NCBI RefSeq assembly: GCF_001425825.1
Contig: NZ_LMDM01000023.1
Coordinates: 489,237-553,236 of the forward strand
Direction of reading: 5' to 3'
DNA: 64,000 nucleotides
Source: Rhizobacter sp. Root1238
GTDB lineage: Bacteria > Pseudomonadota > Gammaproteobacteria > Burkholderiales > Burkholderiaceae_C
In this document: one piece after another, positions 50,677-60,887 of the stretch
Numbering within the stretch: position 1 is the first letter of the stretch
Layout: each line of letters opens with the position of its first letter
The notes under the pieces: model-generated
Seen by the model: only the letters and a program-made list of their open reading frames with translations
The model's database searches: none
Told to the model about the DNA's origin: nothing
Translations under genes and position numbers: made by a program

Positions 50677-50718
50677 GCAGCAGCGAATGGCGCAGGCGTT
50701 CCGACCGGCCGACGCATC

Positions 50719-51066
50719 CTAGAACGTGACCACCACCGACTCCGCGCTGCGTTTCGCCTCGCCGTGGAACACCGCCTCGATGTTGTTGCCGTCGGGGTCG
50801 AGCAGGAACGCGGCGTAGTAGCCGGGGTGGTACGGCCGCTCGCCCGGCTTGCCGTTGTCGCGGCCGCCGGCTTCCAGGCCCGCGCGGTAGAACGCCTCCA
50901 CCATCTTGCGGTCGCGCGCCTGGAAGGCGAGGTGGTGGCGGCCGGTCAGGTGGCCTTGCGCGGCCTGGCTGAGTTCGGCCGCCGCGCGGAGTTCCGGCCT
51001 GCCCGGAGTCGATGGGCGCACCGCCAGCGCAGGCTGCAGTTGGCGAAGGCGAGCGCAGAAGCCTGT
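50719..51066 (-). pseudogene. VOC/glyoxalase-family fragment (N-terminal half lost)
   Basis: The frame ending at 50719 encodes a convincing C-terminal VOC module (LTGRHHLAFQARDRKMVEAFYRAGLEAGGRDN, YYAAFLLDPDGNNIEAVFHG). Upstream of LAVRPSTPGRPELRAAAELS the similarity stops and no start codon with the first beta-alpha-beta module exists. The upstream bases instead belong to the promoter and start of the divergent thpR-like gene. It is probably a 5'-deleted gene. The left end is certain; the right limit is approximate. Confidence 0.55.
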
Positions 51067-51104
51067 ATCGTCGGCGGATCGATCCCGATGGAGATGAGCG
51101 GCAG

Positions 51105-51725
51105 ATGCGAACGAAGAAGATGACTGAGACCGGACCGGAGCAAATCGGCCTGCCGGGATTCGACGAGCCGCCGACACCTCCGCCCGCGAAACCCGGCCGC
51201 AGCTCGCCCGAAGCGCCCCACCTGAGCCTGTTCTTCGCGCTGCGTCCCCCGCCCGAAGTCGCAGCGCGCATCGGCGAACTCGCGGCACGCCTGCGCGGCG
51301 AGCACGGCCTGACCGGCAAGCTGCTGGCGCCCGAGCGCCTGCACGTCACGCTGCGCCCGATGGTCGACGACGAAGCGCAGCTCGAATCGGCGATGCGCGC
51401 CGGCGCCAGCCTGGTGCATGCAGGCCTCGATGTTTCATTCGACCGCGCGATCAGCTTTCCCGGCAGCGGCGCCTTCGTGCTGCGCAGCAGCGACAACCTG
51501 CCGGCGCTCGGCGCGTTCCGCCGCCAACTGAACCTCGCGATGGGCGACACCGAGGCTCAGGCCTCGCGCAGCGCCACACCGCACATGACGCTGCTGTACG
51601 ACAAGCACAGCATCGCCGAGCATCCGATCGAACCGATCGGCTGGCGCGCTGGCGAGTTCGTGCTGGTTCGCAGCCACGTCGGCTTCGGCCGCCACGAGAC
51701 GCTGGCCGCCTGGCCGCTCGCGTGA
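51105..51725 (+). CDS. thpR: RNA 2',3'-cyclic phosphodiesterase (2'-5' RNA ligase family)
   Basis: The 206-residue protein has the two H-x-T catalytic motifs of the 2H phosphoesterase fold, RLHVTL and TPHMTLLY, about 80 residues apart. ThpR opens 2',3'-cyclic phosphates on RNA to 2'-phosphates and can ligate tRNA halves in vitro. The first 35 residues are a Pro-rich extension. The start may be at 51105 or at 51120. It is divergent from the VOC fragment. Confidence 0.85.
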   Translation: MRTKKMTETGPEQIGLPGFDEPPTPPPAKPGRSSPEAPHLSLFFALRPPPEVAARIGELAARLRGEHGLTGKLLAPERLHVTLRPMVDDEAQLESAMRAGASLVHAGLDVSFDRAISFPGSGAFVLRSSDNLPALGAFRRQLNLAMGDTEAQASRSATPHMTLLYDKHSIAEHPIEPIGWRAGEFVLVRSHVGFGRHETLAAWPLA

Positions 51726-51800
51726 ATGCCGTCACCGGGCGCCGTTCCACGACACCCGGCTGTCGCTCCCGCCCGACCACCGGTACGCGCCGCCCGCTGA

Positions 51801-53661
<1,861 letters not shown>

Positions 53662-53690
53662 TCCGGCAAGTTTCTTGCTAGCACCGAATG

Positions 53691-53710
53691 CCCTGCGGCC
53701 TTGCGCAGGG
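53691..53710 (+). terminator. Possible terminator hairpin after ldcA
   Basis: CCCTGCG and CGCAGGG form a perfect 7-bp stem with a six-base loop, 30 bases after the ldcA stop. No T-run follows, so intrinsic termination is uncertain. Confidence 0.35.
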
Positions 53711-53876
53711 AATGCCTGTGGAAACCCCTGGCAAACCGGCCGCTCGCCGGGCTTTATCATTGCCGACTGCCTCGCGGCGACCTGGCCACAAGCCGGGTTG
53801 TGTGAGGCTCTTGTTTTTTGTCCGGCCCGTGCTTACCCGCACGCGCCGCTTGTCTGCTGTCGAAGGAGTGCGCGGG

Positions 53877-56120
53877 ATGCGGGGATCTGGATCGTGGCTG
53901 GGCCGTGGGCTTGCAGCCCTGCTCACCACCTGCGCCGTGCTGGCCGGTTGCGACAACAGCCCGCAGCCCAAGGGTGCCGCGCTGACGAACACGATGTTCA
54001 CCGCGTACCAGGAACGCTCGCCGCGCTACCTGGACCCGACCGCCTCGTACGCCAACAACGAGACGCCGATCGTCTTCCAGGTCTACGACCCGCTGTACGG
54101 CTACGACTACCTGAAGCGCCCGTTCCAGCTGGTGCCGAAGCTGGCCGAGGAAATCGCGCAACCGAAGTTCCTCGACAAGAACGGCCAGCCGCTGCCCGAT
54201 GACGCACCCGGCGAGCTGGTGGCCGAGAGCATCTACGACGTCAAGATCAAGCACGGTGTCCTGTATGCGCCGCACCCGGCGTTCGCCAAGGACGACAAGG
54301 GCGCCTACCTGTACCACGACCTGAAGGCGGCCGACACCGAGGGCAAGCGTTCGCCGTGGGACTTCGCGAAGACCGGCACGCGCGAACTGGTCGCCGACGA
54401 CTTCGTCTATGCGCTGAAGCGCCACACCACCCCGCGCATCGAGGCGCCGATCTACGGCATCTTCTCCGAGTACGTGATCGGCCTGAAGGAATACAGCACG
54501 CTGATCAAGTCCGAGGACGCGAAGCTGCGCCAGGGCCTGGACCCGGCCTCGCTCGACAAGCCGTTCCTCGATTTCCGCAAGTGGCCGCTGGCCGGCGCCA
54601 CCGCGCTGGACGACCACACGCTGCGCATCCGTGTGAGGGGCAAGTACCCGCAGTGGAAGTACTGGATGGCGATGCCCTTCATCGCGCCGGTGCCGTGGGA
54701 GGCCGACAAGTTCTATGCTCAGCCCGGCATGGCGAAGAACGGCCTGGCGATGACGCGCTGGCCGGTCGGCACCGGGCCGTACATGCTGACCGAGTACGTG
54801 CAGGACCGCCGCCACGTGCTGACGCGCAACCCGAACTACCGCCAGGACCTGTACCCCTGCGAAGGCGAGCCGCAGGATGCGGCCGCCGGCCTGCTGAAGG
54901 ATTGCGGCAAGCCGATGCCCTTCATCGACAAGGTCGTCTTCACGAGCGAGAAGGAGAAGGTGCCGTACAAGGCCAAGTTCGTGCAGGGCTACCTCGACAT
55001 CCCCGAGGTCGAGCGCGTCGACTGGGGCCCCGATTTCCTGGCCGATGCGAACGACTCCGACGAGGTGAAGAAGCGCTACGAGGAGCGTGCGTTCCAGTTC
55101 CCGCAGACGGTCGACATCTCGATCTGGTACCTGGGCTTCAACATGCTCGACCCGGTGGTCGGCAAGGGCGCCACGCCGGAAGAGGACGAGCGCCACCGCA
55201 AGCTGCGCCAGGCCGTCTCGATCGCGATCGACTGGGAAGAAGGCTACGGCCGCATCTTCATCCAGAAGGGCGGCGTCGCGGCGCACAGCCCGATCCCGAG
55301 TGGCCTGTTCGGCTCGCGCCACGGCAAGCCCGACGGCTACAACCCCATCACCCACAAGATGGTCGACGGCAAGCCGGTGCGCCGCTCGATCGACGAGGCG
55401 AAGCAGCTGCTGGCCGAGGCCGGCTACCCCGACGGCCGCGATGCGAAGACCGGGCGCCCGCTGGTGCTGAACTACGACTTCCAGCGCGCGATCACGCCCG
55501 AGTTCCGCGCCGAGCTCGACTGGATGGTCAAGCAGTTCGCGAAGATCGGCGTGCAGCTCGAGATCCGCGCGACCGACTTCAACCAGTACCAGGACAAGAC
55601 GCTGAAGGGCAAGCACCAGATCTTCTGGGCAGGCTGGCTCGCCGACTACCCCGATGCGGAGAACTTCCTGTTCCTGCTGTACGGCCCCAACTCGAAGAGC
55701 CGGCACGAGGGCGAGAACATCGCCAACTACGAGAACCCCGAGTACGACAAGCGCTACAAGCAGCTGCAGCTGCTCGAAGACGGCCCGCAGAAGCAGAAGG
55801 TGATCGACGAGATGGTCGACATCGTGCGCAAGGATGCGGTGTGGTCGTTCGGCTACTACCCGTATGCCGCCGGTGCCTACCAGCAGTGGGTCTACAACGG
55901 CAAGCCGACCATCATGATCCGCGACATGGTGCGCTACCACCGGCTCGACCCGGCGCTGCGCGCCGAGAAGCAGGTCGAGTGGAACCACCCGGTGTACTGG
56001 CCGCTGCTGCTGATCGCGGCGGCGCTCGCGCTGCTCGCCTGGATCGCGCGGCGCGGCTTCATCGCGCGCGAACGCGCCAACGCCCTGGCCGGCGTCGCCA
56101 CCCGTCCCGCGAAAGCCTGA
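53877..56120 (+). CDS. Peptide ABC transporter substrate-binding lipoprotein with C-terminal membrane helix
   Basis: The 747-residue protein has a lipoprotein signal (AVLAGC) and the SBP family 5 fold used by oligopeptide systems. Family segments include GTGPYMLTEYVQDRRHVLTRNPNY, the lobe with IDWEEGYGRIF and the late AGWLADYPDAENFLFLLYGPN. It would bind peptides in the periplasm for the permeases encoded next. Unusually it ends in a membrane helix (WPLLLIAAALALLAWIARR) and a short basic tail, so it is tethered at both ends. AAGGAG lies upstream of the ATG at 53877. It is the first gene of a four-gene operon. Confidence 0.85.
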   Translation: MRGSGSWLGRGLAALLTTCAVLAGCDNSPQPKGAALTNTMFTAYQERSPRYLDPTASYANNETPIVFQVYDPLYGYDYLKRPFQLVPKLAEEIAQPKFLDKNGQPLPDDAPGELVAESIYDVKIKHGVLYAPHPAFAKDDKGAYLYHDLKAADTEGKRSPWDFAKTGTRELVADDFVYALKRHTTPRIEAPIYGIFSEYVIGLKEYSTLIKSEDAKLRQGLDPASLDKPFLDFRKWPLAGATALDDHTLRIRVRGKYPQWKYWMAMPFIAPVPWEADKFYAQPGMAKNGLAMTRWPVGTGPYMLTEYVQDRRHVLTRNPNYRQDLYPCEGEPQDAAAGLLKDCGKPMPFIDKVVFTSEKEKVPYKAKFVQGYLDIPEVERVDWGPDFLADANDSDEVKKRYEERAFQFPQTVDISIWYLGFNMLDPVVGKGATPEEDERHRKLRQAVSIAIDWEEGYGRIFIQKGGVAAHSPIPSGLFGSRHGKPDGYNPITHKMVDGKPVRRSIDEAKQLLAEAGYPDGRDAKTGRPLVLNYDFQRAITPEFRAELDWMVKQFAKIGVQLEIRATDFNQYQDKTLKGKHQIFWAGWLADYPDAENFLFLLYGPNSKSRHEGENIANYENPEYDKRYKQLQLLEDGPQKQKVIDEMVDIVRKDAVWSFGYYPYAAGAYQQWVYNGKPTIMIRDMVRYHRLDPALRAEKQVEWNHPVYWPLLLIAAALALLAWIARRGFIARERANALAGVATRPAKA

Positions 56121-56123
56121 CCG

Positions 56124-57107
56124 ATGCTGAACTACGTGATCCGCCGTGGCTTCTACGGCTTCCTGATCCTGCTCGGGGTCAACCTGTTCACCTTCCTGCT
56201 GTTCTTCACCGTCAACACGCCCGACGACATGGCGCGCCTGAACATCGGCGGCAAGCGCGTCACGCAGGAGCAGATCGAGAAGTGGAAGACCGAGCGCGGC
56301 TACGACAAGCCGCTGTACGTCAACGACAAGGCGAGCGGCGTCGAGCGCTTCACCGACACGGTGTTCTGGGACCGCTCGGTCTCGCTGCTGGCGCTGAAGT
56401 TCGGCCGCTCGGATGCGCGCAGCGCGACCGACATCGGCCACGAGATCCGCACCCGCATGTGGGTCAGCCTGCAGCTCGCGGTGCCGCTGTTCCTGCTGCA
56501 GGTCTTCGCGAGCGTCGGCTTCGCGCTGCTGCTGGTGTTCTTCAAGAACTCGCGCATCGACTTCTGGGGCGTGGTGGCCTGCGTGCTGATGCTGTCCATC
56601 AGCAGCCTGTTCTACATCATCGTCGGGCAGTTCCTGTTCTCGCGCATGTTCCGGCTGGTGCCGATCTCGGGCTTCGCACCGGGGCTCGACGCAGTGCGCT
56701 TCCTGATCCTGCCGGTGATCCTGTCGCTGCTGTCGCGCCTGGGTGGGGAAGGGCGCCTGTACCGCGCGATGTTCCTCGAGGAGATCGGCCGCGACTACGT
56801 GCGCACTGCGCGCGCGAAGGGCCTGAGCGAGCCGCGCGTGCTGTTCCGCCACGTGCTGCCGAACGCGCTGATCCCGATCATCACCAGCGCCGGCAGCTAC
56901 CTGCCCTACGTGTTCCTCGGCAGCCTGGTGTTCGAGAGCTTCTTCGGCATCCCGGGCCTCGGCGCCTACGTGATCGATGCGATCTCGGGCCAGGATTTCG
57001 CGATCCTGCGCTCCATCGTCTTCATCGGCTCGCTGCTGTACATCGGCACCTACATCCTCATCGACATCGCGTACACCTGGGTCGATCCCCGGGTCCGCCT
57101 GAGCTGA
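56124..57107 (+). CDS. Peptide ABC transporter permease (DppB/YejB-like)
   Basis: The 327-residue membrane protein starts with the typical MLNYVIRRGFYGFLILLGVNLFTFLLFF and has the permease EAA loop (REYVRTARAKGLSE-like: RDYVRTARAKGLSEPRVLFRHVLPNALIP). The insert between the first two helices is of normal size for this subfamily. It forms one half of the membrane channel. The gene is four bases after the binding-protein stop. Confidence 0.92.
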   Translation: MLNYVIRRGFYGFLILLGVNLFTFLLFFTVNTPDDMARLNIGGKRVTQEQIEKWKTERGYDKPLYVNDKASGVERFTDTVFWDRSVSLLALKFGRSDARSATDIGHEIRTRMWVSLQLAVPLFLLQVFASVGFALLLVFFKNSRIDFWGVVACVLMLSISSLFYIIVGQFLFSRMFRLVPISGFAPGLDAVRFLILPVILSLLSRLGGEGRLYRAMFLEEIGRDYVRTARAKGLSEPRVLFRHVLPNALIPIITSAGSYLPYVFLGSLVFESFFGIPGLGAYVIDAISGQDFAILRSIVFIGSLLYIGTYILIDIAYTWVDPRVRLS

Positions 57108-57109
57108 TC

Positions 57110-58579
57110 ATGCCCAAGATTGTTTTCCTGTGGTCGGACGTGGTGGTGATGCTGCTCGTGCTGGCATTGCTGGTGTACGGCTGGCGCATCCACCGCAGCC
57201 CGAACCTGCGCGCGTCGTGGCTGAAGGTGTTCCGCGACCCGCCGGCGATGTGCTCGGCGGTGATCCTGCTGGTGTTCCTCGGCGTCGCGGTGGTCGACAG
57301 CGTGCACTTCCGGCGTGCGCTGCAGAATGCCGCTGGCGCCGGCGCACAGCAGGCGCAGGCCTACGGCACGCGCACCGAATCGCTGCTCGACGTGATCCTC
57401 GCGACCCAGGTCGACGGCCGCGAGACCACCTACTCGGCGCCGCTCGCGACGCGCGCCTTCACGAAGGATTCGCGCGAGGTCAACGGCCGCACCGAGCGCA
57501 TCTTCCCGCGGCTCGACCATGGCGGCGCGCACCTGAAGGACGACGCGGCCGAGTGGGCCGGCGACGTGGTGGCGCGTGCGCTGCTCGGGCTGGCGGCCGG
57601 CCTGCTGGTCGGACTGGCCATCGTGTCGGCGGTGGCGGCGGTGGTGGCGCGCGTCAACGGCTGGACCTGGCGCCAGGCATGGCACCAGCTGCTGCACAAC
57701 CACACCGACCTGCCGCTGCGCGCCGGGCTGACCACCGTGCTCGCGCTGTGCGCGGTCTTCGGGCCGGTGTTCGCGCTGGCGACGCAGTACCACGTGTTCG
57801 GCACCGACCGCACCGGCAACGACGTGCTGTACCAGGCCTTCAAGAGCATCCGCACCGCATTCGTGATCGGCAGCCTGTCGACGGTGGCAACGCTCCCGCT
57901 CGCGGTCGCGCTCGGCATCCTGGCCGGCTATTTCAAGGGCTGGATCGACGAGGTGATCCAGTACCTCTACACCACGCTGTCGTCGGTGCCCAACGTGCTG
58001 CTGATCGCCGCCTGCGTGCTGATGATGCAGGTCTTCATCGACACCCACCCGGACCTGTTCGAGACCGGCGCCGAGCGGGCCGACGTGCGCCTCTTCCTGC
58101 TGTGCGTGATCCTCGGGCTGACCGGCTGGGCCACGCTGTGCCGGCTGCTGCGCGCCGAGACGATGAAGCTGCGCGAGCTCGACTACGTGCAGGCCGCCAC
58201 CGCATTCGGCGTCAGCTCGTGGCGCATCATGGTGCGCCACATCTTCCCGAACGTCGTGCACCTGATCATCATCACGACGGTGCTCGACTTCTCGGCGCTG
58301 ATCCTCTACGAAGCGGTGCTGTCGTATGTCGGCGTCGGCGTCGATCCGTCGATGAACAGCTTCGGCGGCATGATCAACCTGGCGCGCAACGAGATGTCGC
58401 GCGACCCGGTGGTCTGGTGGTCGTTCGCCGCGGCGTTCAGCTTCATGGTCGCGCTGGTGCTGGCGGCCAACCTGTTCGCCGACGGCGTGCGCGATGCCTT
58501 CGATCCGCGTGCGCGCAGCTTCCGTCCGCGCCGCAACCCGCTGGGCCGCCTGGCCCGCGTGGACCGTTCCTCCCGCTGA
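57110..58579 (+). CDS. Peptide ABC transporter permease (DppC/YejE-like, long form)
   Basis: The 489-residue protein has the EAA loop ELDYVQAATAFGVSSWRIMVRHIFPNVVHL and the DRTGNDVLYQAFKSIRTA region of DppC-type permeases. At 489 residues it is well above the usual 300. It has an extra N-terminal helix, a charged loop of about 100 residues, and two further helices before the core. Such long forms occur in Yej-like systems. It forms the second half of the channel, and the gene begins two bases after the first permease ends. Confidence 0.9.
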   Translation: MPKIVFLWSDVVVMLLVLALLVYGWRIHRSPNLRASWLKVFRDPPAMCSAVILLVFLGVAVVDSVHFRRALQNAAGAGAQQAQAYGTRTESLLDVILATQVDGRETTYSAPLATRAFTKDSREVNGRTERIFPRLDHGGAHLKDDAAEWAGDVVARALLGLAAGLLVGLAIVSAVAAVVARVNGWTWRQAWHQLLHNHTDLPLRAGLTTVLALCAVFGPVFALATQYHVFGTDRTGNDVLYQAFKSIRTAFVIGSLSTVATLPLAVALGILAGYFKGWIDEVIQYLYTTLSSVPNVLLIAACVLMMQVFIDTHPDLFETGAERADVRLFLLCVILGLTGWATLCRLLRAETMKLRELDYVQAATAFGVSSWRIMVRHIFPNVVHLIIITTVLDFSALILYEAVLSYVGVGVDPSMNSFGGMINLARNEMSRDPVVWWSFAAAFSFMVALVLAANLFADGVRDAFDPRARSFRPRRNPLGRLARVDRSSR

Positions 58580-58588
58580 GCCGCCGCC

Positions 58589-60442
58589 ATGCTGCAAGTC
58601 CATGATCTGAAGGTGGCGCTCGACGCCGAGGCCGGCCTGGTGAAGGCCATCGACGGGCTGCGCCTGACCATTGCGCGCGGCGAGACCTTCGCGCTGGTCG
58701 GCGAGTCCGGCTGCGGCAAGAGCATGACGGCGCTCGCGCTGATGCGCCTGCTGCCCGACAACGGCCGCGTGACCGAAGGCTCGCTGCACGTCGAAGGCGA
58801 AGACGTGTTCGCGCTGCCCGAGTCGCGCATGCGCAGCGTGCGCGGCGGCAAGATCGGCATGATCTTCCAGGAGCCGTCGACCAGCCTGAACCCGGTCAAG
58901 CGCGTCGGCGAGCAGATCGTCGAGGCGATCGAGGCGCACACCGAACTGCGCGGCCCCGCGGCGCGCGCCAAGGCCATCGAGTGGCTCGGCAAGGTCGGCA
59001 TCCCCGAGCCGGAGCGCCGCATCGACGAGTACCCGTTCCGCCTGAGCGGCGGCCAGAAGCAGCGCGTGATGATCGCGATGACGCTGGCGGCCGAGCCCGA
59101 TTTCCTGATCGCCGACGAGCCGACCACCGCGCTCGACGTGACGATCCAGGCGCAGATCCTCGACCTGCTGAAGCGCCTGCAGAGCGAGCAGGGCATGGGC
59201 CTGCTGCTGATCACGCACGACCTCGCGGTGGTGGCCGGCATGGCGCACCGCGTGGCGCTGATGTACGCCGGGCAGATCATCGAAGAGGCCACCAGCGACG
59301 AGTTCTTCCGCGCGCCCAAGCATCCGTACGCGAAGCTGCTGCTGCGCGCGTTGCCCGACGCCGACAAGCGCGGCGGCCGGCTCGCGGCGATCCCCGGTAC
59401 CGTGCCGCCGCTGTGGCAGGAGTTCACCGGCTGCCGCTTCGCGCCGCGCTGCGACCGCGTGATGCCCGAGTGCCACACGACGATCCCCGAGCTGATCGAC
59501 CTCGGCGCGCGGCGCAACGTGCGTTGCATCCTGTATCGCGATGGTGCGATGCCGCTCGATGCCGCCCCGATCCAGGGCGAGCCGGTCGCTGCGCTGCCTG
59601 AAAAGCGCACCGAGACTGGTCTAGACCAGCCACTGCTGCTGGATGTGAAGCAGCTGGCGGTGCGCTTCCCGATCCGCCGCGGCCTGCTGCAGCGTGCGCA
59701 CGGGCACTTCAATGCGGTCGACGGCATCTCGTTCGCGATCCGTCCCGGCGAGACGCTGGCGCTGGTCGGCGAATCGGGCTGCGGCAAGACGACCACCGGC
59801 AAGGCCATCGTGCAGCTGCTGCGCCACCAGGCGGTGATCGAGGGCCAGGCGGTGTTCCAGGGCCACGACCTGTTCACGCTGCAGGGCGATGCGCTGCGCG
59901 ATGCGCGGCGTGCGGTGCAGATCATTTTCCAGGACCCGTTCGCGTCGCTGAACCCGCGCATGCGGGTGTTCGACGTGCTCGAAGAAGGCCTGCTGGCGCT
60001 GCGCCCCGAGCTCGACCCGAGCGCGCGGCGCGCGCTGCTCGAGAAGCTGGTCGACCAGGTCGGCCTGCGGCGCGATGCGCTGCAGCGCTACCCGCACGAG
60101 TTCTCCGGCGGCCAGCGCCAGCGCATCGCGATCGCGCGGGCCCTGGCGGTCAACCCGAAGCTGATCGTCTGCGACGAGCCGACCTCGGCCCTCGACGTGT
60201 CGGTGCAGGCGCAGATCCTGAACCTGCTGCGCGAGCTGCAGCGCGAGCTGGGTGTGTCGTACCTCTTCATCACCCACAACATCGGTGTCGTCGAGTACAT
60301 CGCCGACCACGTCGCGGTGATGCAGAAGGGGCGCATCGAGGAAGCGGGCACCACCGAATCGGTGCTCTCGTCACCGCAATCGAGCTACACGCGCACCTTG
60401 CTCGCGGCGGTGCCCCGGATCAGGGCCGAACTCAGCGCCTGA
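58589..60442 (+). CDS. Fused double ATP-binding protein of the peptide ABC transporter (YejF-like)
   Basis: The 617-residue protein contains two ABC ATPase domains. The first has Walker A GESGCGKS at 38-45 and signature LSGGQKQRV. The second has Walker A GESGCGKT near 394 and FSGGQRQRIAIARAL. Each is followed by the oligopeptide-transporter extension. The first ends with a Cys-containing motif (GCRFAPRCDRVMPECH) typical of DppD/OppD. It drives import by the two permeases. The order binding protein-B-C-fused ATPase matches YejABEF. Confidence 0.93.
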   Translation: MLQVHDLKVALDAEAGLVKAIDGLRLTIARGETFALVGESGCGKSMTALALMRLLPDNGRVTEGSLHVEGEDVFALPESRMRSVRGGKIGMIFQEPSTSLNPVKRVGEQIVEAIEAHTELRGPAARAKAIEWLGKVGIPEPERRIDEYPFRLSGGQKQRVMIAMTLAAEPDFLIADEPTTALDVTIQAQILDLLKRLQSEQGMGLLLITHDLAVVAGMAHRVALMYAGQIIEEATSDEFFRAPKHPYAKLLLRALPDADKRGGRLAAIPGTVPPLWQEFTGCRFAPRCDRVMPECHTTIPELIDLGARRNVRCILYRDGAMPLDAAPIQGEPVAALPEKRTETGLDQPLLLDVKQLAVRFPIRRGLLQRAHGHFNAVDGISFAIRPGETLALVGESGCGKTTTGKAIVQLLRHQAVIEGQAVFQGHDLFTLQGDALRDARRAVQIIFQDPFASLNPRMRVFDVLEEGLLALRPELDPSARRALLEKLVDQVGLRRDALQRYPHEFSGGQRQRIAIARALAVNPKLIVCDEPTSALDVSVQAQILNLLRELQRELGVSYLFITHNIGVVEYIADHVAVMQKGRIEEAGTTESVLSSPQSSYTRTLLAAVPRIRAELSA

Positions 60443-60457
60443 TTCGTCGTCGACGCA

Positions 60458-60482
60458 CATCGATGGCATCGCGCCATCGATG
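60458..60482 (+). terminator. Possible terminator hairpin after the ABC operon
   Basis: CATCGATGGC (60458-60467), a five-base loop and GCCATCGATG (60473-60482) form a perfect 10-bp stem 16 bases after the ATPase stop. A second GC-rich stem (GCCCGC/GCGGGC, 60490-60506) follows. Neither has a T-run. Confidence 0.45.
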
Positions 60483-60757
60483 AGGAAGAGCCCGCTTTCA
60501 GCGGGCCGGGCGGAGCCACGTTCATCGACGACCGGAGGCTGTTGCACAGGGCCAACGACTGCGCGATTCGAAGCTAGGGATGTGCGCCTAAGCGCGCGTC
60601 GAAGTGTGTCACCGCATGAGCGAACGACTCTCGATGCACCGCCCGCAAACCCGCATGGATGCTGGGTTTTCTGACAAGGGCCTTGGCGCGCGACGAGCAC
60701 GCGCGGCACCTGCACGCGCGAGCCTTCTGAAGCGATCAAGGAATACCCTAAAGGGAC

Positions 60758-60774
60758 CACTTATCCCTTAAGTG
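60758..60774. promoter_or_regulatory. Inverted repeat upstream of the TonB-dependent receptor gene
   Basis: CACTTA and TAAGTG flank a five-base centre in an AT-rich zone about 115 bases before the receptor start. It may be an operator or part of the promoter. Only symmetry and position support this. Confidence 0.3.
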
Positions 60775-60887
60775 ACAATTCTTTTACATGTCTTAGCAGA
60801 CAGGTCATGGCAGGTTCATGAAGCCGGCACATGACTTGCTGTGAGAGTGGGTTTATCGATCAACCTTTCAGTGTTTTAGGAGATCAC

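Larger units (their letters stand above)
60443..60887. other. Intergenic region with hairpins and the receptor's promoter
   Basis: No gene lies in these 445 bases. It holds two hairpins after the ABC operon (60458-60482 and 60490-60506), a GC-rich middle part and an AT-rich zone at 60735-60790 before the TonB receptor. That zone contains an inverted repeat CACTTA...TAAGTG (60758-60774), a candidate regulatory site. Confidence 0.5.

Noticed and set aside
54356..58579. A very long plus-strand frame (about 1400 codons) across the ABC operon
   Set aside because: It is the alternate frame of the binding protein and first permease that finally joins the frame of the second permease. Its first part is Arg/Pro/Ala-rich with no domain, as expected from GC-rich third positions.
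53757..59476. Long minus-strand open frames opposite the peptide transporter genes
   Set aside because: They mirror well-supported genes on the plus strand, lack ribosome-binding sites and encode low-complexity Arg/Val/Asp-rich text.
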